A DNA stretch of 64,000 nucleotides, from contig CAWBSR010000018.1 in assembly GCA_963791545.1 (NCBI GenBank), positions 186,001-250,000 on the forward strand, read 5' to 3'. Origin of the DNA: JALYXV01 sp963791545 (GTDB lineage Bacteria; Actinomycetota; Acidimicrobiia; Acidimicrobiales; Palsa-688). Below, piece by piece: positions 25,082 to 33,145 of the stretch. The translations under genes and the position numbers were made by a program. Position 1 is the stretch's first letter; every line of letters begins with the position of its first letter. The notes beneath the pieces were generated by a model, which saw nothing but the letters and a program-made list of their open reading frames with translations, was not told the origin of the DNA and did not search any database.

Positions 25082-26350
25082 GTGCCCCGCCGCCGCGCCG
25101 CCCGCATCCTGGTTGCCGGGGGGATGGTGGTCCTGATCCTGGGTGGTTGCCACGGCACCGTCACCGGGACCGGCCCCGGCGGCGCCCGGGCGAAGGCGCC
25201 AACCCCAGGCCCCGCGGCGCCGGGCGGCGCGCTCAACCCGAACCCGGTTCCGGTGCCGGGCACGGGAGACAACAACCTGGTGACCCTGGACGCAAAGGCC
25301 CGTTCGGTGGAAACCACGGCAACGGTGACCGACCTCAGTTCTGTTCACCTGAGCGGTTCCTCGGTGCTGTCCGCTACCGCTGACGTCGTCGACTACCGCG
25401 GCCGCGACCTCGGGACCGGCACCCTCCGATCCGACGGCACCGATCTCCTGGTTTCTGGGACCTCGCTGCAACTGAACAGCCGGCTGCGGGTCCAGCCGGG
25501 GCAGGTCACGGTCGACAACGGCGTCGGGGGAACGGTCGGCATCGTCTTCTCGGGGTCGGTCACCATCGCCTCCGGCCACCTCACCTTCCAGCCACCCGCG
25601 CCCGCCCCGCCACCCGGATCGCTGGCCATTGCCCCCGGATCGCCTGCCACCACCGCCGCCGCTACCACCGTGGCCCCTCCGGTCGCGGTCACCGGTCCCG
25701 TGACCATCCGGGGCAACGGGCTCCAGATCTCCGGAGCCAGCCTGCACCTGGTGAATCCGCCCGCCGATCTCAACGCGGCGTCCGCTGAAGCCGACCTCAG
25801 CTGGGCCGGTCCGGGATCGGTTACCACCGCCGCCGGACCGCTGCAAGCGGCCTACCTCGGGGTCCGGGCTCGCCAGTTGCACGCCACCTTCCACCGGGGC
25901 GCCGCCGAGGTCGAAGTGCACGGCACCGGTCTTGCCGTCCAGGTCTTTGCCGACGGCGTCCCCCAACTGCGGGTCCCGGCCCGGATCGACATCGGGAGCA
26001 CGAGGGCGACCACCGGCTTCCTCCTGCGCAAGCACGCCTTCGTGTGGACGCCCCGCAACCTGGCCAACACCTACGACATGGCCATCTTGAGCATTCATCC
26101 GGGCAACGCCGCCGCCGCCGGCGTCCACGTGGGCCTGCAGACGATGCCGCCCATGTTCGGGGGCGAACCGCACGCTCTGGTCGGCGGCGACACCGCGGGC
26201 CTGAAAGGCGGCGACGCCATCGCCTCGCTCATCGCCCGCCACGGTGACGACAAACGCACCATCGGCTACGACGCCGCGCCCGGCGTCGCGTTGGTGCTGA
26301 TCATCCAGGGCAACTTCGACCCTATAACGGTGATGGTCACGACTTACTGA
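25082..26350 (+). CDS. Predicted lipoprotein of unknown function
   Basis: 422 residues, GTG start. A basic N terminus, a hydrophobic stretch and the lipobox LILGGC (Cys 23) mark a type II signal peptide, so the mature protein should be anchored outside the membrane. A Pro/Gly linker follows, then repeated beta-rich segments (VTGPVTIRGNGLQISGASLHL is echoed by earlier VTDLSSVHLSGSSV). The last third (ALVGGDTAGLKGGDAIASLIARHG, VALVLIIQGNFDPITVMV) resembles the phosphodiester-glycosidase/NAGPA-type end seen in some secreted proteins, but I cannot assign it. The 3' end overlaps the convergent gene by 14 bp. Confidence 0.72.
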   Translation: MPRRRAARILVAGGMVVLILGGCHGTVTGTGPGGARAKAPTPGPAAPGGALNPNPVPVPGTGDNNLVTLDAKARSVETTATVTDLSSVHLSGSSVLSATADVVDYRGRDLGTGTLRSDGTDLLVSGTSLQLNSRLRVQPGQVTVDNGVGGTVGIVFSGSVTIASGHLTFQPPAPAPPPGSLAIAPGSPATTAAATTVAPPVAVTGPVTIRGNGLQISGASLHLVNPPADLNAASAEADLSWAGPGSVTTAAGPLQAAYLGVRARQLHATFHRGAAEVEVHGTGLAVQVFADGVPQLRVPARIDIGSTRATTGFLLRKHAFVWTPRNLANTYDMAILSIHPGNAAAAGVHVGLQTMPPMFGGEPHALVGGDTAGLKGGDAIASLIARHGDDKRTIGYDAAPGVALVLIIQGNFDPITVMVTTY

Positions 26351-27299
26351 GACTGGCGGCCGTCAGGCGGCGGTGGGTGTCGATGATCTGTCGCTCCACG
26401 CGTTCGGACTCGGTGACCAGGTCGCGCCACGTGAACACGAGCAGGGTCCACCCGGCTTGCTGGAGGTGATTCCGACGATCGAGGTCCCCCTGCATGTGTT
26501 CCGGGCTGAAATGCCAGACATAGCCATCCACCTCCACGGCGAAGCGAATCGCCGCCCACGCGATATCGAGGCGATAGTGGCGATCCTCGCCGGCGCGGAG
26601 TTCGACGGCGGCGTCGCGGAGGCCGGTGCGGACGACGAGTCGCCGGGCGTGGGACTCCAGGACGCTGGGCGGCGGGGCACCGGTGAATCCTCGGGCCACC
26701 AGGTGCCGCCGAAGGATGGCGACCCCGTCGCGCCCCGGCCGAGCCAGTCGCGCCAGTTCCGCCTCCAGTCCGGCCATGACGAACAGTTGCTTTTTGAGGG
26801 CGACGTCAGTCGCTTCGGTGAGCTCGTCGGGCAGGGCAGTGACGGCCATGTCGACCAGCGTGCGCATCGGGTTGGTAACGAGGAGGCCGTCGAGGCCAAC
26901 CACCCTGGAGACATGGAGATCCCGTGATCGATGAACTTTGAACCCCGCCTGGTCGCGCCCGAGCGTGGACGCCCGGGCCACCGTCAGCTCAGGCCGCTGC
27001 GGAGGAGCGGGGACCAGGCCCCACAGCCACGCTGCCGACCGGTGCGACACCACTCCCCGTTTGGCCGTCGCCAGCCAGGCGGCACGGAGATCTTGCCGGG
27101 GGCCCGGCGGGCCCGCGCTGTCCCGAAAGACCCCTCGGTACAGCCGGGTCCAGGCGCCGCAGTCGGCCTTGTACTCGATGAGCTTCGCCGAGGCGCCCAA
27201 CTGCGTCGCCTCGGAGAAGCAGATGACGCTGTAGTGGTCCCGTAACCATCCCCGGAGCCGGCGCTCCACTTCGACGCGAGCGTTCACACCCTTCTTCAT
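26337..27299 (-). CDS. AbiEi/DUF559-like protein with Vsr-like nuclease fold
   Basis: 320 residues. The first ~130 resemble the AbiEi-type transcriptional regulator/antitoxin region (LYRGVFRDSAGPP, AAWLATAKRGVVSHRSAAWLWG, LLVTNPMRTLVDMA). The C terminus from about residue 235 is DUF559-like with the nuclease-type D...E-x-D pattern in RLDIAWAAIRFAVEVDGYVWH and RRNHLQQAGWTLLVFTWRDL. I place the start at ATG 27299; the frame runs on upstream but across a hairpin and over argC. No partner toxin is adjacent. Such stand-alone proteins are very common in actinobacteria, with no established role. Confidence 0.75.
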   Translation of the reverse strand: MKKGVNARVEVERRLRGWLRDHYSVICFSEATQLGASAKLIEYKADCGAWTRLYRGVFRDSAGPPGPRQDLRAAWLATAKRGVVSHRSAAWLWGLVPAPPQRPELTVARASTLGRDQAGFKVHRSRDLHVSRVVGLDGLLVTNPMRTLVDMAVTALPDELTEATDVALKKQLFVMAGLEAELARLARPGRDGVAILRRHLVARGFTGAPPPSVLESHARRLVVRTGLRDAAVELRAGEDRHYRLDIAWAAIRFAVEVDGYVWHFSPEHMQGDLDRRNHLQQAGWTLLVFTWRDLVTESERVERQIIDTHRRLTAASLSKS

Positions 27300-27338
27300 G
27301 CCGCGGCCCGTGCCCCGGCACCCGCCGCCGCCCCAGTC

Positions 27339-27418
27339 TGGGTGTGGTTTGTGTCTTTGGGTGTGCCTTATCCCGGTATATCCGGGATAAGCACACCCAA
27401 AGAGGAGAACCACGCCCA
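27339..27418. repeat. 80-bp two-step hairpin upstream of argC
   Basis: Inner stem: 27355-27376 pairs with 27382-27402 over 21 bp with one bulged C and a TATAT loop. Outer stem: 27339-27349 pairs with 27408-27418 in 10 of 11 positions, separated from the inner stem by unpaired 5-base strands. It sits in the divergent gap between the AbiEi-like gene and argC. It could be a cruciform, a mobile palindromic repeat or an RNA control structure; there is no T-run. ArgR operator half-sites were not recognisable in it. Confidence 0.8.
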
Positions 27419-27445
27419 AACGTGCCTCGGGGCCCGAACCGCACC

Positions 27446-27477
27446 GGCAGACGGCAGACGGCAGACGGCAGAGGGCA
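27446..27477. repeat. 7-bp tandem repeat (GGCAGAC) in the argC upstream region
   Basis: Three exact GGCAGAC units followed by GGCAGAG and a partial unit, 40 bp before the argC start. As the unit is not a multiple of three and lies in a promoter gap, copy-number change could alter promoter spacing; whether it does is unknown. Confidence 0.85.
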
Positions 27478-27518
27478 AAACGTCGGTATGAGTATGAGCG
27501 CTCCTGTATGTTGATGCG

Positions 27519-28544
27519 ATGCGGGTAGGTGTCTTCGGGGCGTCGGGGTATGCGGGAGCAGAACTCCTGCGGCTGGCGGCCGGCCATCCCCATTTCGATA
27601 TCGTCCTGGCGACGGGTGATTCCAGGGCCGGCGCCCGGGTCGGGGACGTATACCCGAGCCTGGCTGCCACCTATCCCGACTTGGTTCTGGCCCCCCCCGA
27701 CCCGGCTCAGGCGGAGGGGTTGGACCTGGTTTTCCTCGCCCTTCCCCATGGGGCATCCCAGGACCTGGTCCCCTACCTGCGCAAGCGGGCCGGCGTGGTT
27801 GTCGACCTGGCGGCCGATTTCCGGCTCAAGGACGCCGGGCTCTACCCCACCTGGTACGGGGAGCAACACCACCAGCCCGACCTGCTGGGCGAGGCGGCGT
27901 TCGGGATCCCCGAGTTGTTCCGCGAGAGCCTGGTGGGAGCGTCCCTGGTCGCCGCCGCCGGGTGCCATGTGACGGCGGCCGCCCTGGCGCTGGCGCCGCT
28001 GGTCGACGCCGGGATCATCCAACCCCGGGGGATCGTGGTGGACACCATCACCGGGGTGTCCGGCGCCGGCCGGGGGCTGAAGGAAACCACCCACTTCTGC
28101 GCCGTCGCCGAGGACCTGAACGCCTACGGGCTCCTCACCCACCGCCACACCCCGGAAATGGAGCAGGCCATCGGCTCGGGCGCCCAGGTCATCTTCACCC
28201 CCCATCTGGCCCCGCTCAACCGGGGCATCCTGGCCACCTGCTACGCCCGGCCCGCCGTGGAAACGACGCCCGAGCCGCCCGACCCCCTCGGAGTCCTGCT
28301 TGATTTCTACGCCGACGAGCCGTTCGTCGTGGTCAGCAGCCGGGCGCCGTCGACCAAGGCCGCCCTCGGTTCCAACACCGCCCACCTCACGGCCCGCTAT
28401 GACGGGCGCACCGGTTGGGTCGTCGCCCTATGCGCCCTCGACAACCTGGTCAAAGGGGCGTCGGGTCAGGCGATCCAGTGCGCCAACATCGCCCTCGGCC
28501 TTCCCGAGGTCACCGGCCTGCCGACCGCGGGCCTGTATCCATGA
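27519..28544 (+). CDS. argC: N-acetyl-gamma-glutamyl-phosphate reductase
   Basis: 341 residues; third step of arginine synthesis. The Rossmann start VGVFGASGYAGAELLRL, LVFLALPHGAS and the SGAGRG loop are typical. The catalytic cysteine lies near residue 149 in AAAGCHVTAA, where most homologues have GCYPT, so the flanking residues differ but the nucleophile is present. It is the first gene of a tightly packed operon; it ends in an ATGA overlap with argJ. The promoter region upstream carries a long hairpin and a 7-bp repeat. Confidence 0.95.
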   Translation: MRVGVFGASGYAGAELLRLAAGHPHFDIVLATGDSRAGARVGDVYPSLAATYPDLVLAPPDPAQAEGLDLVFLALPHGASQDLVPYLRKRAGVVVDLAADFRLKDAGLYPTWYGEQHHQPDLLGEAAFGIPELFRESLVGASLVAAAGCHVTAAALALAPLVDAGIIQPRGIVVDTITGVSGAGRGLKETTHFCAVAEDLNAYGLLTHRHTPEMEQAIGSGAQVIFTPHLAPLNRGILATCYARPAVETTPEPPDPLGVLLDFYADEPFVVVSSRAPSTKAALGSNTAHLTARYDGRTGWVVALCALDNLVKGASGQAIQCANIALGLPEVTGLPTAGLYP

Positions 28545-29741
28545 GCGTCACCGCTCCCAAGGGTTTCGTGGCCAGCGGTGCCGCCTGCGGGTTGAAGGCG
28601 ACTGGAGCTCCCGACCTGTCTCTGGTTGCCACCGCCGACGGCCGCCCTGTCCCTGCCGCCGCCACCTTCACGACCAACCAGGCGACCGCGGCGCCGGTCA
28701 ACGTCAGCCGCCGCCACCTCGAGGCGTCGGCGGGCCACGCGGTCGCAGTGGTGATCAACAGCGGCAACGCCAACGCCGCCACCGGCCGCGCCGGCGACGA
28801 GCACGCCGAGCGCATGTGCGCGCTGGTCGCGGGCGAAATGGGCTGCGCCGCCTCCGAGGTGCTGGTCTGTTCGACCGGACTCATCGGCATCCCGCTGCAG
28901 ATCGACAAGGTGGCGGCGGGGATCCCAACCCTGGTCGGGCGGCGCGCCGGCGGCGCCGAGGCGGGCCACGCCGCCGCCCAGGCGATCATGACGACCGACA
29001 CCCGGTCCAAGCAGGTCGTGGTCCCCGGCCGGGGTTTCTCGGTGGGGGGAATGGCCAAGGGCGCCGCCATGCTGGCCCCCAACATGGCGACCATGCTGGC
29101 GGTGCTGACCACCGACGCCGCCGTCGACCCCAACACGCTAAAACGGGCGCTGCAGGATGCCGTCAGCCGCAGTTTCAACCAGATGACGGTGGACGGCTGC
29201 ACCTCGACCAACGACACCGTCATCGTCCTGGCCGGCGGCCATGCCGAGCCCCCGGGCCCTCCGAACGGCGGCCCCCCCACACGAGGTGGAGCTGACCGAC
29301 GCCCTCTGGGAGGCGTGCGCCGACCTGGCGGGGCAAATGGCGGCGGACGCCGAAGGGGGCACGAGGGTGATCCGGGTCCGGGTCACGGGCGCCGCCGACT
29401 ATCAGGACGCGGCCGCCGGAGCCCGCAAGATCGCCCAGAGCCAGTTGGTCAAGTGCTCGTTTTATGGCCGGGACCCCTACTGGGGGCGGGTCGTGAGTGA
29501 GCTCGGCTCGGCCGGCATCGCCTTCGAGATGGACCGGGTCAAGATCAGCTACGGCGGTATCACGGTGTGCCGGGACGGCGTCGCGGCAACCGACCCGGCC
29601 GACACCGGCGCCCTGGAGGCGATCATGGCCGGCGAAACCGTCGAGCTCATCGCCGATCTCGGCCTCGGCGGCGGCGAGGCGGGAATGATCACCTGCGACC
29701 TGGGCCACGCCTACATTGACGAGAACATGACCACATCGTGA
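28541..29741 (+). CDS. argJ: Glutamate N-acetyltransferase / ArgJ, frameshifted as read
   Basis: Bifunctional ornithine acetyltransferase recycling the acetyl group. The first ~245 codons run in one frame and include the self-cleavage region MLAPNMATMLAVL (nucleophile Thr near residue 183) and DGCTSTNDTVIVLAGG. The rest continues one frame over (HEVELTDALWEAC, QLVKCSFYGRDPYWGRV, INYGG-like ISYGGI) to 29741, ending in a GTGA overlap with argB. The shift coincides with a seven-C run at 29272-29278; six Cs would restore GGPPHEVEL. As all other arginine genes are intact, a homopolymer sequencing error is the likeliest cause. Confidence 0.88.
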
Positions 29742-30604
29742 CTCTCGACGCCACCGCCAAGGCGGGCATCCTGGTCGACGCGCTGCCCTACATCCGCCGC
29801 TTCTGGGGCCAGATCGTGGTCGTCAAGTACGGCGGCAACGCCCTCCACGCCGCCATCGAAGACGGAGCCACGTTGACCTCATTCGCCCAGGACGTCGTCC
29901 TCATGGCCTCGGTCGGCATGCGGCCACTCGTCGTCCACGGCGGTGGACCCCAGATTGGCGCCCTCATGGCCCGGCTGGGCAAGGTCCCCGAGTTCCGCCA
30001 CGGGCTTCGGGTCACCGACGCCGACACCCTCGACATCGCCCGCATGGTGCTGGTCGGAAAGGTCAACCGGGACATTGTCTCCGCCATCAACGTCCACGCC
30101 CCGATTGCGGTGGGCGTCTCGGGCGAGGACGCGGGCCTGATCGGAGCCACGCAGCGGGACCCGGAACTGGGCTTCGTCGGCGACGTCACCCACGTGAACC
30201 CAGCCATTCTCGACCGGCTCCTGGCCCAGGACCTGATCCCGGTGGTCGCCACCATTGGCAGCGACGAGGCGGGGCAGGCCTATAACATCAACGCCGACAC
30301 CGCGGCCGGCGCCGTCGCCGAGGCGGTGGGGGCGTCGAAGCTGGTCTACCTGACCGACGTCGAGGGCATCCGAGCCGATCGCAGTGATCCGTCCTCGCTG
30401 ATTTCCGCCTTGACGGTCTCCGAGCTCGAAGGCCTGCTGGCCGACGGTTCCGTCAGCGAGGGCATGATCCCCAAGGTGACCTCTTGCCTCCGGGCCATCC
30501 GGGCCGGCGTCCCCGCCGCCCACATCCTCGACGGCCGGGCGATGCACGCCCTCCTGCTGGAAATCTTCACCAACGAAGGCTACGGGACCATGGTGTCGCC
30601 ATGA
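29738..30604 (+). CDS. argB: Acetylglutamate kinase
   Basis: 288 residues; phosphorylates N-acetylglutamate. Amino-acid-kinase fold motifs: VVVKYGGNAL near the N terminus, VVHGGGPQIGALM, YNINADTAAGAVAEAVGASKLVYLTDVEGI and the regulatory-region GSVSEGMIPKVTSCLRAI. The last is found in arginine-inhibited hexameric ArgB; inhibition here is inferred. GTG start overlapping argJ; ATGA overlap into argD. Confidence 0.96.
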   Translation: MTLDATAKAGILVDALPYIRRFWGQIVVVKYGGNALHAAIEDGATLTSFAQDVVLMASVGMRPLVVHGGGPQIGALMARLGKVPEFRHGLRVTDADTLDIARMVLVGKVNRDIVSAINVHAPIAVGVSGEDAGLIGATQRDPELGFVGDVTHVNPAILDRLLAQDLIPVVATIGSDEAGQAYNINADTAAGAVAEAVGASKLVYLTDVEGIRADRSDPSSLISALTVSELEGLLADGSVSEGMIPKVTSCLRAIRAGVPAAHILDGRAMHALLLEIFTNEGYGTMVSP

Positions 30605-31758
30605 CCGGGTCGGCCGATCTCCTCATGCCCACCTACCCCGACCCGCCGGTCACTTTCGTGCGGGGCCAGGGGAGCTACCTGTGGGACGACCACGGAAAGC
30701 GCTACCTGGACTTCCTGTCGGGCCTGGCCGTGACCTCGCTGGGACACGCCCACCCGGCGGTCGCCGAAGCCATCGCCGAGCAGGCCCGGACGCTGCTGCA
30801 CGTTTGCAACCTGTACGGATCCCTGCCGGTCCACGACGTGGCCGCCACCCTGGACCGCCTGCTCGGCGGCGGTGGCCGTCTCTTCTTCTGCAACAGCGGC
30901 GCCGAGGCCAATGAGTGCGCCATCAAGTTGGCCCGCAAATGGGGCGGCTACGGCCGCTTCGGCGTCGTCAGCGCCTACGGTTCCTTCCACGGCCGCACCC
31001 TGGCCACCCTCCACGCCACCGGCCAGCCGGCCAAGCACGAGGCGTTCCAACCGATGCCGGAAGGCTTCCGTCATGTGGCGTGGGATGATCTCGACGCCCT
31101 CGAGGCGGCCATCGACCCGTCGGTGGCGGCGGTCCTGCTGGAACCCGTCCAGGGCGAAGGCGGTGTCAACCCGGCCACACCGGAGTACTTCAGGGGCGTC
31201 CGGGCCCTCTGCGACGAGCGGGGCCTGTTGTTCATGGTCGACGAGGTGCAGACGGGGCTCGGGCGCAGCGGCCACTGGTTCGGTTTCCAGGGCCTCGATG
31301 TGCGGCCCGACGTGGTCACCATGGCCAAGGCGCTCGGCAACGGGATGCCGATCGGCGCCTGCTGGGCCCGGGCCGAGGTAGCCGCCGCCTACCAGCCGGG
31401 CGACCACGCCACCACCTTCGGCGGTCAGCCGCTGGCGACGGCGGCCGCCCGGGCGGTACTGGCGGTGATGGAGGCCGAGGATGTTCCGGCCCGGGCCCGG
31501 GCCGCGGGCGCGCGCCTGCAGCGGGAGCTGACCGGCCTCCCCGGTGTGATCTCGGTCCGGGGAGTGGGACTCCTGCTGGCGGTGGAACTGGTGGGGAAAG
31601 TGGCCAAGCCGGTGGCGGCGCAGGCGCTCGATGCCGGTCTGATCGTCAACCCGGTCACCGAGTCGGCGCTGCGGCTGGCGCCGTCATTGCTGATCACGTC
31701 CGAGGAGCTCGACGAAGGCGTCGCCATTCTGACGTCGGTGCTGGAGGCCGTCGAGTGA
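30601..31758 (+). CDS. argD: Acetylornithine aminotransferase
   Basis: 385-residue class III PLP aminotransferase. Seen: YLDFLSGLAVTSLGHAHP, FFCNSGAEANECAIKLAR, SFHGRT, LEPVQGEGGV, VDEVQTGLGRSG and the Schiff-base lysine in TMAKALGNGMPIGA near residue 243. The ATG at 30601 overlaps argB by ATGA, and the stop overlaps argF. It could also serve succinyldiaminopimelate transamination in lysine synthesis, as in other bacteria. Confidence 0.95.
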   Translation: MTGSADLLMPTYPDPPVTFVRGQGSYLWDDHGKRYLDFLSGLAVTSLGHAHPAVAEAIAEQARTLLHVCNLYGSLPVHDVAATLDRLLGGGGRLFFCNSGAEANECAIKLARKWGGYGRFGVVSAYGSFHGRTLATLHATGQPAKHEAFQPMPEGFRHVAWDDLDALEAAIDPSVAAVLLEPVQGEGGVNPATPEYFRGVRALCDERGLLFMVDEVQTGLGRSGHWFGFQGLDVRPDVVTMAKALGNGMPIGACWARAEVAAAYQPGDHATTFGGQPLATAAARAVLAVMEAEDVPARARAAGARLQRELTGLPGVISVRGVGLLLAVELVGKVAKPVAAQALDAGLIVNPVTESALRLAPSLLITSEELDEGVAILTSVLEAVE

Positions 31759-32648
31759 ACCACTTCCTGGAAATCGACGACCTCCCCCCGGCCGAGCTGG
31801 CCCGGGTGCTCGAGCTGGCCCGGCTCACCCCGGCGCCAGCAGTATTGGCCGGACGAGCGGTGGCGCTGATCTTTGAGAAGCCCTCGGCCCGGACCCGCAA
31901 CTCCAGCGAGGTAGCCGTTTTTCAACTGGGTGGCCATCCCGTGACCATCCGGGGCGAGGAGGTGGGCTTCGGTCAGCGGGAGTCGGTCGAGGACATCACC
32001 CGCACCTTGTCGCAGTTTCATGCCGCCATCGGGGCCCGGGTGTTCGACCACAAGGTGCTGGTACGCATGTCGGCAGTGTCCTCCGCTCCCGTCATCAATC
32101 TCCTCTCCGACCTGGCCCACCCGTGCCAGGCGCTGGCCGACCTCCTGACCCTGCAACAGCATTTCGGCCGCCTCGAAGGGCTGAAGGTGGCGTGGGTCGG
32201 CGACGGTAACAACGTCTGCCGCAGTCTCCTGCTCGGCGCCTCGCTGGTTGGAATGGACGTGGCCGTCGCCTGTCCCCCCGGCTTCGAACCGGATCCGGGC
32301 GTGGTGGCGACAGCCGAGAGCCGGGGGATCCTGACCGAAGTGACGAACGACGTCGCCGAAGCGGTCGGCGGCGCCGACGCGGTGTACACCGATACCTGGA
32401 CCTCGATGGGCATGGAGGGCGAGGAGGCGCAACGCCGGTCCTTGTTCGCCGGGTACGGGGTCGATTCATCGGTGATGGCGCGGGCCGCCCCGGGGGCCAT
32501 TTTTCTCCACTGTTTGCCGGCCCACCGGGGCGAAGAGGTCGCCGGCGAAGTCATCGACGGCCCCCAGAGCCTGGTGTGGGCCCAGGCCGCCAATCGCATG
32601 CACGCCTTCCGGGGCTTGTTGCTGTGGCTCTTCGGTTCGGTGCTATGA
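31755..32648 (+). CDS. argF: Ornithine carbamoyltransferase
   Basis: 297 residues; makes citrulline from ornithine and carbamoyl phosphate. The carbamoyl-phosphate loop reads FEKPSARTRNS (the canonical STRTR has Ala in place of the first Thr), with HPCQALAD, WVGDGNNVCRSL and the ornithine-site HCLPAHRGEEV. The loop variant is noteworthy but the remaining catalytic residues are present and the gene lies inside the arginine operon between argD and argR, so OTCase rather than another transcarbamylase is the best reading. Confidence 0.94.
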   Translation: MNHFLEIDDLPPAELARVLELARLTPAPAVLAGRAVALIFEKPSARTRNSSEVAVFQLGGHPVTIRGEEVGFGQRESVEDITRTLSQFHAAIGARVFDHKVLVRMSAVSSAPVINLLSDLAHPCQALADLLTLQQHFGRLEGLKVAWVGDGNNVCRSLLLGASLVGMDVAVACPPGFEPDPGVVATAESRGILTEVTNDVAEAVGGADAVYTDTWTSMGMEGEEAQRRSLFAGYGVDSSVMARAAPGAIFLHCLPAHRGEEVAGEVIDGPQSLVWAQAANRMHAFRGLLLWLFGSVL

Positions 32649-33112
32649 GGTTGGCCAAGACCCAGCGGCAGCACCGCATCGCCAACCTGCTGGAAGCCAA
32701 CGCCGTGACCAGCCAGTCCCAGCTGGTCGAGCTGCTGGCGGCGGAAGGGGTGGTGGCGACCCAGGCCACCGTGTCGCGGGATCTCGACGAGCTGGGCGCC
32801 GTCAAGGTGCGCACCGGCGGCGGCGGCGAGTCGGTGTACGCGGTGCCGGAATACGAGCACCGGGTCGAACCCGAGGACCACCTGCGCCGGGTTTTCGGCG
32901 ACTGGGTGGTCGAGGTGGCGTATTCCGGCAATCTGGTGGTGGTCCGGACGCCGCCCGGCTCGGCCCACGTGGTCGCCTCCGCTATCGACCGGGCCGGCTT
33001 GGCCGACATAATCGGCACCGTGGCCGGTGACGACACCGTTATGGTCATCGCCGCCGAGCGGGTGGGCGGCGCTCAGGTGGCCCAGCAACTCTCCGGCCTC
33101 GCCGGGTTGTAG
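32645..33112 (+). CDS. argR: Arginine repressor
   Basis: 155 residues. N-terminal winged helix (KTQRQHRIANLLEAN, TQATVSRDLDELGAVKV) and C-terminal hexamerisation/arginine-binding domain (LVVVRTPPGSAHVVASAIDRAG, IGTVAGDDTVMVI). It represses arginine genes in response to arginine; being in the middle of the operon implies autoregulation. The ATG overlaps the argF stop; a 33-bp gap with GCGGAGA separates it from argG. Confidence 0.95.
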   Translation: MRLAKTQRQHRIANLLEANAVTSQSQLVELLAAEGVVATQATVSRDLDELGAVKVRTGGGGESVYAVPEYEHRVEPEDHLRRVFGDWVVEVAYSGNLVVVRTPPGSAHVVASAIDRAGLADIIGTVAGDDTVMVIAAERVGGAQVAQQLSGLAGL

Positions 33113-33145
33113 ACATTCACTGACTAAGAAGCGGAGATCGAACAC

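Noticed and set aside
27300..28385. N-terminal extension of the AbiEi-like protein over argC
   Set aside because: The frame is open, but it crosses the 80-bp hairpin, the 7-bp repeat and the antisense of argC; the ATG at 27299 gives the family N terminus.
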